Assembly (NCBI GenBank): GCA_903922735.1
Contig: CAIXUZ010000075.1
Coordinates: 1 to 37,385, forward strand
Source of the DNA: an uncultured Verrucomicrobia subdivision 3 bacterium
Lineage (GTDB): Bacteria > Verrucomicrobiota > Verrucomicrobiia > Limisphaerales > UBA11358
Reading direction: 5' to 3'
DNA length: 37,385 nucleotides
This document shows positions 32,552-37,385 of the stretch, piece by piece. The position numbers were made by a program, and so were the translations under genes. The first letter of the stretch is position 1. The number at the start of each line of letters is the position of its first letter. The notes under the pieces are model-generated. The model made no database searches. It was not told the DNA's origin and saw nothing but the letters and a program-made list of their open reading frames with translations.

Positions 32552-35296
32552 ATGAAACCCATCATCACCCGGATCATTGTGAGCGCGCTGGCGCTCGTCG
32601 CCTTCGCTGCCTCGGCGGCCGACTTCTATGTGGCGCCCGATGGCAGCGATGCCAATCCCGGCACATCAGCCAAGCCGTTCGCTTCACTTGAACGCGCACG
32701 CGATGCGGTCCGCGCCCTGAAGCAGGCGGCATCTCTAACAGCGCCGGTGAATGTGTGGCTGCGCGGCGGCGTGTATCCGCTGAACAAGCCGGTGATATTC
32801 GCGCCGGCTGACTCGGGGACGGCGGCCGCGCCGGTCACTTACGCCTCGCCGCCGGGCGAGCGCGCGGTCTTGAGCGGGGGAGTGCGGCTCACCGGCGGTT
32901 GGCAGCCGACGCCCGGCAAACCTTTCTTTCAATTGACGATCCCCTCGGCGCGGGACGGCAAGTGGGTTTTCAATTCGCTGTTCGTCAACGGCCAGTCGCG
33001 GACGCGGGCGCGCTATCCGAATTACGGCGAGAAGGAACTGCGCGCTGCCGGTCGCGAACCGGGCGGCGATCCGCGGCAGGCGCTGCAATATCAGCCCGGC
33101 GATTTTAATCCCAAGTGGACCAATCCGCAGGACATGGACGTGGTGCTGCTGTGTTCGTGGTCGCCGACGATCCATCGCGTCAAGGAAGTGGTGCCGGCGC
33201 AGAATGTGCTCCGCTTTTTCAGCGCCCACAGCCGCGCCGTGGATTTCTGGGAGCGCAATTTCCGCTACTATCTCTCCAATGTCTACGAAGCGCTCGACGA
33301 ACCCGGTGAATGGTATCTGAACCGGCATACCGGCGTCCTCTATTATTATCCGATGCCCGGCGAAGATTTGGCCAAGGCCGAAATCGTCGCTCCGGTGCTC
33401 AAGTCCACGCTGATCGAATTCACGGCTGACCTCGCGGGTTCGCACTTCATTGAATATCTGAATTTCCGCGACCTGCGCCTGCTGCATGTGGACGGCGACC
33501 TGGACCGCTACAACGGCATGTATCGCCAGGCGCACATGTTCCTCGGCGCGGCGGTCGAGGCGCACGGCCTCCGTCACGCTTCTTTCGAGCGTTGCGAATT
33601 CGCCCAGCTCGGCGAGTATGCCCTGGAACTGGCCGATGGCTGCCAGGATGTCACCGTGCGCCAATGTCATTTCTGGGACCTTGGCGCGGGAGCCATGCAA
33701 CTGGGCGTCACCGATCTGCCGACGCTCCTGACGCCACTGGAAGCCGGCGCGAAATCGGGCCGCCTCGCCGAGCCCCGCCGCGAAGTGAAAGATCTGGTGA
33801 TTGACAATAACTGCATTCACCGGCTTGGCACCATCTGGCATGGCTGCTATGGCATTGGCCAGCGTTTCGCGTCCCGGACCAAAATCACGCACAACGAAAT
33901 CTTTGACACCCACTATATTGCCATCGGGATGGACGCGCGCTGGAACTGGAAGGGCGAGAAATATTCATACGGGACTGAGATCGCCTACAACCACCTGCAT
34001 CATCTGGGCCTGCGCTGTCAGACCGATGCCGCCGGCTTCTACCAGTTCGGCCCGCTGGACACGCACATCCACCACAACCTGATTCACGACACTCTCGCCT
34101 ATCCTTATATCGCCGGTTTCGCGGGCATCTATTTGGATGAAACCTCGCGCGGTGCCGTGGTCGAGAACAACCTCGTCTATAACGTGGATTGGTTTGCCTT
34201 TTTTCAAAATTATGGAACCGACAATCTCATCCGGAACAACCTCGGTGCCTTCGCCCGCAACGGCTTTCTCGGCCGCGGCGGCGTGAGCAAAAGCTGGCCT
34301 TCGAACTATTTTGAAGTGACCCGCAACATCTACATCACCCGCGAGAAAATTGCGGTGGAACGCCTGTGGGAGGCCGGCACGCGGGCGCCGTTTGTGCATC
34401 AAAACATGTATTCCCAGCTCGCGGGCCTGAACCAATCGCTGGGGTTCGCCGGCAAATCCTTCGCTGACTGGCAGGCCGCCGGACAAGACGCCCAGTCAGT
34501 CACAGGCGACCCGGGCTGCCGCAACCCGGCGGCGTTCGATTTTTCCCTGCCGCCGGACGCGCCCGCCTGCCAGAAGATCGGGTTTGTGCCGTTCGATGTT
34601 GAAATCCGCCAGGCCGGTCTCTATGGTGACGCCGCATGGCGCGACACGCCCAAAAACCATCCGGCCCGCAAACCCACGGCGATCTGGACCGAGCAGGATC
34701 TCGCGCAGTTCAATAACTTCGATCTGGATTTCAACCTCATGAAAGACGGTGCCGAAGTGCCGTTTCCCCAGAGCGCCAACGCGAAGGACGCGGGCTTCGT
34801 CGTTACCAGCGAAATCGCCGGCACGCATGGCAAAAAGTGCCTGAAGTGCATTGACAAGAAAGGGCTGCCGAAGGCTTTCTATCCCTATTTCCACTTCGAC
34901 CCCCGCGGGCTCAAGCAGGGGACGATCACGGCCGCGTTTTCGGTGCGGCAGCCCCTCAACAATCCCGCTAAAATCGAGTTTGCCATGCGCGGCGACCTGG
35001 ACGTGACCGGACCGGTGGTGATCGTCGGGCGGGACGGGGTGGTGCAATCCAAGGGCCGCAAGATCGGCAAGCTGGAACCGGGCGAGTGGACGCACTTTGA
35101 ATTGCGCTTCGACCTCGGCGCGAAGAGCACCGGTCAATTCACCCTCACAGTCCGCAACCGCGCCGGTCAGACCACGCACACGCTGCCGTTTGCGGCGCCG
35201 ACCTTCAATGCCATCAAATGGGTCGGCTTCACCTTGCCCGACGATGCGGACGGCGTGGCCTACCTGGACGATCTGAAATTTCAAACCCAGGAGTGA
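32552..35296 (+). CDS. Exported right-handed parallel beta-helix protein, GH141/GH120-like
   Basis: I place the start at 32552, where MKPIITRIIVSALALVAF begins a clean signal peptide cut after ASA. The frame extends to 32486, but those 22 residues have no export features. The mature protein opens with ADFYVAPDGSDANPGTSAKPF and ERARDAVR, the standard beginning of exported beta-helix glycan enzymes. Coils continue to about residue 620 (RNNLG, NNLVYNVDWFAFFQNYG, THIHHNLIHDT), with a probable active-site face rich in His, Asp and Tyr. A C-terminal jelly-roll domain (about 700-910, FDPRGLKQGTITAAFSV, GEWTHFELRFDLG, GVAYLDDLKFQTQ) may bind carbohydrate. Families GH141 and GH120 and several lyases share this layout, so the exact activity is open. 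Third in the fucosidase-mannosidase run, after a 130-base gap. Confidence 0.85.
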   Translation: MKPIITRIIVSALALVAFAASAADFYVAPDGSDANPGTSAKPFASLERARDAVRALKQAASLTAPVNVWLRGGVYPLNKPVIFAPADSGTAAAPVTYASPPGERAVLSGGVRLTGGWQPTPGKPFFQLTIPSARDGKWVFNSLFVNGQSRTRARYPNYGEKELRAAGREPGGDPRQALQYQPGDFNPKWTNPQDMDVVLLCSWSPTIHRVKEVVPAQNVLRFFSAHSRAVDFWERNFRYYLSNVYEALDEPGEWYLNRHTGVLYYYPMPGEDLAKAEIVAPVLKSTLIEFTADLAGSHFIEYLNFRDLRLLHVDGDLDRYNGMYRQAHMFLGAAVEAHGLRHASFERCEFAQLGEYALELADGCQDVTVRQCHFWDLGAGAMQLGVTDLPTLLTPLEAGAKSGRLAEPRREVKDLVIDNNCIHRLGTIWHGCYGIGQRFASRTKITHNEIFDTHYIAIGMDARWNWKGEKYSYGTEIAYNHLHHLGLRCQTDAAGFYQFGPLDTHIHHNLIHDTLAYPYIAGFAGIYLDETSRGAVVENNLVYNVDWFAFFQNYGTDNLIRNNLGAFARNGFLGRGGVSKSWPSNYFEVTRNIYITREKIAVERLWEAGTRAPFVHQNMYSQLAGLNQSLGFAGKSFADWQAAGQDAQSVTGDPGCRNPAAFDFSLPPDAPACQKIGFVPFDVEIRQAGLYGDAAWRDTPKNHPARKPTAIWTEQDLAQFNNFDLDFNLMKDGAEVPFPQSANAKDAGFVVTSEIAGTHGKKCLKCIDKKGLPKAFYPYFHFDPRGLKQGTITAAFSVRQPLNNPAKIEFAMRGDLDVTGPVVIVGRDGVVQSKGRKIGKLEPGEWTHFELRFDLGAKSTGQFTLTVRNRAGQTTHTLPFAAPTFNAIKWVGFTLPDDADGVAYLDDLKFQTQE

Positions 35297-35417
35297 CCGC
35301 ATATCGCTAGTGAGATTATGAAACGGCAAGCCGTGCACGGCGCCGTTCATCCCATCATCAACATCGCCGCCGGTTTAAATCATGCTTATCCGGTTGATTG
35401 CCATGCGATCTTCCGAG

Positions 35418-35573
35418 AATAGCCCAGCACTTCAGTGCTGGGTTTGCGGGGGGAGAAACAACCCAGTCCCGGAGGGACGGCAGAACAAGGTGGCCGTCCG
35501 CAAGGACCTTTCGTCCCTGCGGGACTTGCGATTACGCGGGGCATGGTTCCCAGCGCTAAAGCGCTGGGCTATT
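35418..35573. repeat. Composite REP-like palindromic element
   Basis: About 156 bases lie between the convergent beta-helix and YgjP genes. The outer ends AATAGCCCAGC and GCTGGGCTATT are inverted copies. Each outer end is itself a palindrome: CCCAGCACT-TC-AGTGCTGGG at 35423-35442 and CCCAGCGCT-AA-AGCGCTGGG at 35549-35568. Inside are two copies of GTCCC-N3-GGGAC at 35466-35478 and 35513-35525. Such nested symmetry with no gene of its own suggests a dispersed REP or MITE-like element, which may also act as a bidirectional terminator. An 84-codon frame across it is a by-product. The rest of the 352-base gap (35297-35648) shows nothing else recognisable. Confidence 0.7.
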
Positions 35574-35648
35574 TTCAATAAACCAATCTACGCCCAAGCT
35601 GGCAACCAACCGGATAAGCACAGATTAAACCATTAACAGCCTCGCTGT

Positions 35649-36362
35649 TTACCGCAGCAATTTCCGGTGTTGTTTCAGCCATCCCTCGGCGCGCAGATAA
35701 TCCGGGCACAGCCGCTCCACTTCCTGCCAGAACCGGTCGGAATGATTCATCTGCCGGCGATGCGCCAGCTCATGCAGGATGATGTAATCCCGCACAAACT
35801 CCGGGGTCTGGATTAATCTCCAATTCAGCGAGATCGTCCCTCGCCTCGAACACGACCCCCACCGCGATTTTTGATTCCTCACGCTGACCCTGGCCACCTC
35901 AATGCCATGAATCTGCGCCCATTCTTGAACGCGCGCCGGAAGTTCCTGTTTGGCCAGCTTGAGGAGATGCTTTTGAATGGCCGGCTTGAGATCGCCGGCA
36001 TCGGGCGCATTGATCCGTTCCGTGCCGACAACGATTTTGCCGTCCACCGCCTCAATCCTTGCCGGTTGCCCCCGGAACAGAATCTCCGTTCCCAAACTCC
36101 AATGCGCCGGCGCTTGGGGCTGGGCGGCCTGCAGTTGGAATTGCCGCTCCAGCCAGTCAAGGTTCCGGTTCACAAAATCCCGCGCGGCGGAAATTGACCC
36201 GCGCCTCGGGATGGTCACCCGGGCCACTCCATCCGGCCGCAAGCGCAGCCGGTAACGCCGCGCGCGCGGATGCGGCACATACAGCACCGGCACGGACCTT
36301 GCGCCCACCGGCAGAGTTTCCGACTTCGGCCCGGGCTTAAGCTGGAAGAATCGGCCGAACAT
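35649..36362 (-). CDS. YgjP-type zinc metallopeptidase (M48-like, DUF45)
   Basis: A 237-residue cytoplasmic protein of the YgjP/DUF45 family, which has a gluzincin-type zinc-binding motif. The zinc motif is HELAH with H197, E198 and H201, and the third ligand is probably H207 in MNHSDRFW. The family signature SRWGSCSRRGTISLNWRL (about 167-183) and an N-terminal part with RARRYRLRLRPDG and VTIPRRGS, typical of the family, are also present. There is no signal peptide. Substrate and role are not well defined for the family. The start codon comes one base after the stop of the TauE/SafE-type gene (TGATATG junction), so the two are translationally coupled. It looks like a housekeeping pair unrelated to glycan use. 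Confidence 0.92.
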   Translation of the reverse strand: MFGRFFQLKPGPKSETLPVGARSVPVLYVPHPRARRYRLRLRPDGVARVTIPRRGSISAARDFVNRNLDWLERQFQLQAAQPQAPAHWSLGTEILFRGQPARIEAVDGKIVVGTERINAPDAGDLKPAIQKHLLKLAKQELPARVQEWAQIHGIEVARVSVRNQKSRWGSCSRRGTISLNWRLIQTPEFVRDYIILHELAHRRQMNHSDRFWQEVERLCPDYLRAEGWLKQHRKLLR

Positions 36363-36363
36363 A

Positions 36364-37134
36364 TCAGCGCCCGAATTGCTGGTAGAAGATCACGCCCGAG
36401 ATGATGAAGCCGATGGCCGTGATGATCTGCCGGACCCGGTCCTGCGGAATGCGCTGCGAATAATGCGAGCCGATGAAATATCCCGCCACGGCGCCCACCG
36501 TCATGATGCCCGCCCGGGGCCAGTCAATCAATCCCGCCCCGATAAACCACAGCGCCGCCACCAGGTTCAGCAGCGAGCCCAAAATGGTCTTGAGCGTGTT
36601 CATCTCATAAATGTTATGCATCCCGATGAACCCCAGCGTGGCCAGCATCAAAATGCCGATGCCCGCGCCGAAATAGCCGCCATAGATGGAAACCAGGAAT
36701 TGAAAGCCGATGGCCAGCCCGAGCTGGCGGGGATTGGCCGTCGCGTTCAGATGCGCGCTCGCGTAGCGGCGGAAGAAACTCTGGGTGAGGAAGAGCAGGG
36801 TGGCGAACAGGATCAGGAACGGCACCAGTTTGCCGAACGTCTGGTTGCTGGTATGCGTGAGCAGGGCGCTGCCGATCAATCCGCCGAGGAGGCTCACCGG
36901 CAGGAACCGCCGCAGCCACGGCGCGACCGGTTTGATATGCTGCCGGTTGCCCAGCATCCCGCCGCTGGTGCCGATGACCAAAGCCAGCGTGCTCGTCGCG
37001 TTGGCCATCACCGGCGTGGTGCCAAAGGCGAGCAAAGCGGGAAAGGTGAGCAGCGTGCCGCCGCCCGCCACGGCATTGATGATGCCTGCGCCAACCGCCG
37101 AACCCGCCAAAGCCAGGATTTCCAAGCCGGACAT
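36364..37134 (-). CDS. TauE/SafE (YfcA-type) integral membrane permease
   Basis: A 256-residue inner-membrane protein with about eight hydrophobic segments and two TauE/SafE half repeats. VGAGIINAVAGGGTLLTFPALL near the N-terminus (read in parts) and ATSTLALVIGTSGGMLG are characteristic, and the second half carries GYFGAGIGILMLATLG and EMNTLKTILGSLLNLVAAL (read in parts). The family exports or imports small sulfur-containing or organic anions such as sulfite, sulfoacetate or related compounds. Specificity cannot be predicted. It is first in the two-gene unit with the YgjP-type protease. A purine-rich GGGACG lies just upstream of the ATG. The 159 bases between this start and the transposase stop hold its promoter region and the insertion sequence end. 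Confidence 0.9.
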   Translation of the reverse strand: MSGLEILALAGSAVGAGIINAVAGGGTLLTFPALLAFGTTPVMANATSTLALVIGTSGGMLGNRQHIKPVAPWLRRFLPVSLLGGLIGSALLTHTSNQTFGKLVPFLILFATLLFLTQSFFRRYASAHLNATANPRQLGLAIGFQFLVSIYGGYFGAGIGILMLATLGFIGMHNIYEMNTLKTILGSLLNLVAALWFIGAGLIDWPRAGIMTVGAVAGYFIGSHYSQRIPQDRVRQIITAIGFIISGVIFYQQFGR

Positions 37135-37252
37135 AATCGTCCCAGTCTATTCCGTTGCCGCCTCGACACAAGCGGACAAAATCAGCGGACCGCCAATTGT
37201 TCCGGCAAAAACATTTTCCTTTATTTAACCCTGGCAAATTTTCAACTGGGTT

Positions 37253-37385
37253 TGCCACGAAAAAACGGACACCTGTATAGCGGGGTTCATTAGTTAGTTG
37301 TTTTGGTTTTCGAAGTCAATGGGGGAACGATAGTCGAGGGCGCTGTGGAGGCGTTGGCGGTTGTAAAACACCTCAATAAAATCGA
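37253..37385 (-). mobile_element. End of an IS3-family insertion sequence running off the right edge
   Basis: A transposase 3' end (37294 onward) is followed within about 40 bases by the stretch beginning TGCCACG and containing GGACAC (37253-37272), which has the look of an IS3-group terminal inverted repeat. The other end is outside the window, so the boundary and any target duplication are unconfirmed. The insertion sits upstream of the TauE/SafE gene. Confidence 0.6.
37294..37385 (-). CDS. IS3-family transposase OrfB, C-terminal fragment (5' partial)
   Basis: On the minus strand the frame entering from the right edge reads DFIEVFYNRQRLHSALDYRS and then PIDFENQNN before a TAA at 37296-37294. 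FYNRQRLHSALDYRSP is the standard end of the rve integrase domain of IS3-family OrfB proteins, where it follows the last catalytic Glu. Only about 30 residues are inside the window, so whether the element is intact cannot be told. Confidence 0.88.
   Translation of the reverse strand, partial: DFIEVFYNRQRLHSALDYRSPIDFENQNN

Noticed and set aside
32735..33913. A 392-codon open frame on the minus strand
   Set aside because: It is antisense to the beta-helix gene, with no domain or export signal of its own.
34496..35350. A 284-codon minus-strand frame
   Set aside because: It is antisense to the 3' part of the beta-helix gene and has an Arg/Gly-rich shadow composition.
35382..35636. An 84-codon plus-strand frame in the gap before the YgjP gene
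   Set aside because: It runs through the nested palindromes, and its peptide is just the translation of the hairpin arms.
36376..37293. A 305-codon plus-strand frame
   Set aside because: It is antisense to the TauE/SafE gene. Its composition is extremely rich in Gln, Arg and Asp, as expected opposite a hydrophobic membrane protein.
1..37385. Search for CRISPR arrays, tRNA or rRNA genes and phage modules
   Set aside because: The only regular repeats are inside the giant coding sequence. No cloverleaf-like or rRNA-like sequence was recognised by eye.

Overview
The window reads as a carbohydrate-degradation region of a moderately GC-rich bacterium of the Planctomycetota-Verrucomicrobiota-Chlamydiota group, most likely Verrucomicrobiota. 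This assignment is an inference. It rests on many exported glycosidases from unrelated families, giant secreted proteins made of autotransporter-associated beta-strand repeats but lacking a beta-barrel, a C-terminal domain ending in FY[RK]L that I associate with this phylum, weak Shine-Dalgarno sequences, and no SusC/SusD pair.

Layout. (1) 1-577 is the 3' end of a giant repeat protein whose C-terminus is almost the same as that of the 3914-residue protein on the opposite strand at 16475-28219. (2) 652-3597 is an exported GH78 alpha-L-rhamnosidase, followed by a clear terminator. (3) 10508-3803 (minus) is a tight operon in the order MFS sugar/hexuronate transporter, arabinose/fucose-isomerase-like protein, GH5-like glycosidase, and an exported 859-residue protein I do not recognise. 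An IclR-family regulator is divergent from it, and TGAACA/TTGTTC half-sites lie between them. (4) 11540-15625 (plus) holds a CE6-type SASA esterase and a second GH78 rhamnosidase with an altered active-site motif. (5) 16435-15719 (minus) is an SGNH hydrolase just downstream of the giant gene. (6) 28219-16475 (minus) is the giant protein: two PA14 domains, a heparinase II/III-like lyase domain, a cadherin-like domain, about 2100 residues of beta-strand repeats, MBG repeats, a cadherin-like sandwich and the shared C-terminal domain. (7) 28355-35296 (plus) runs GH29 alpha-L-fucosidase, GH92 alpha-mannosidase and a right-handed parallel beta-helix glycosidase-like protein. (8) 35297-35648 holds a composite palindromic element between convergent genes. 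(9) 37134-35649 (minus) is a housekeeping pair, a TauE/SafE-type permease and a YgjP-type metalloprotease. (10) The right edge enters an IS3-family insertion sequence.

Together the genes suggest uptake and breakdown of a branched polymer or glycan containing rhamnose, fucose and mannose, partly O-acetylated and perhaps uronic-acid-containing. Debranching would be extracytoplasmic (GH78 x2, GH29, GH92, beta-helix protein, two esterases, the lyase-bearing giant). One product would enter through the MFS permease and be isomerised in the cytoplasm under IclR-type control. No tRNA, rRNA or CRISPR array was seen.
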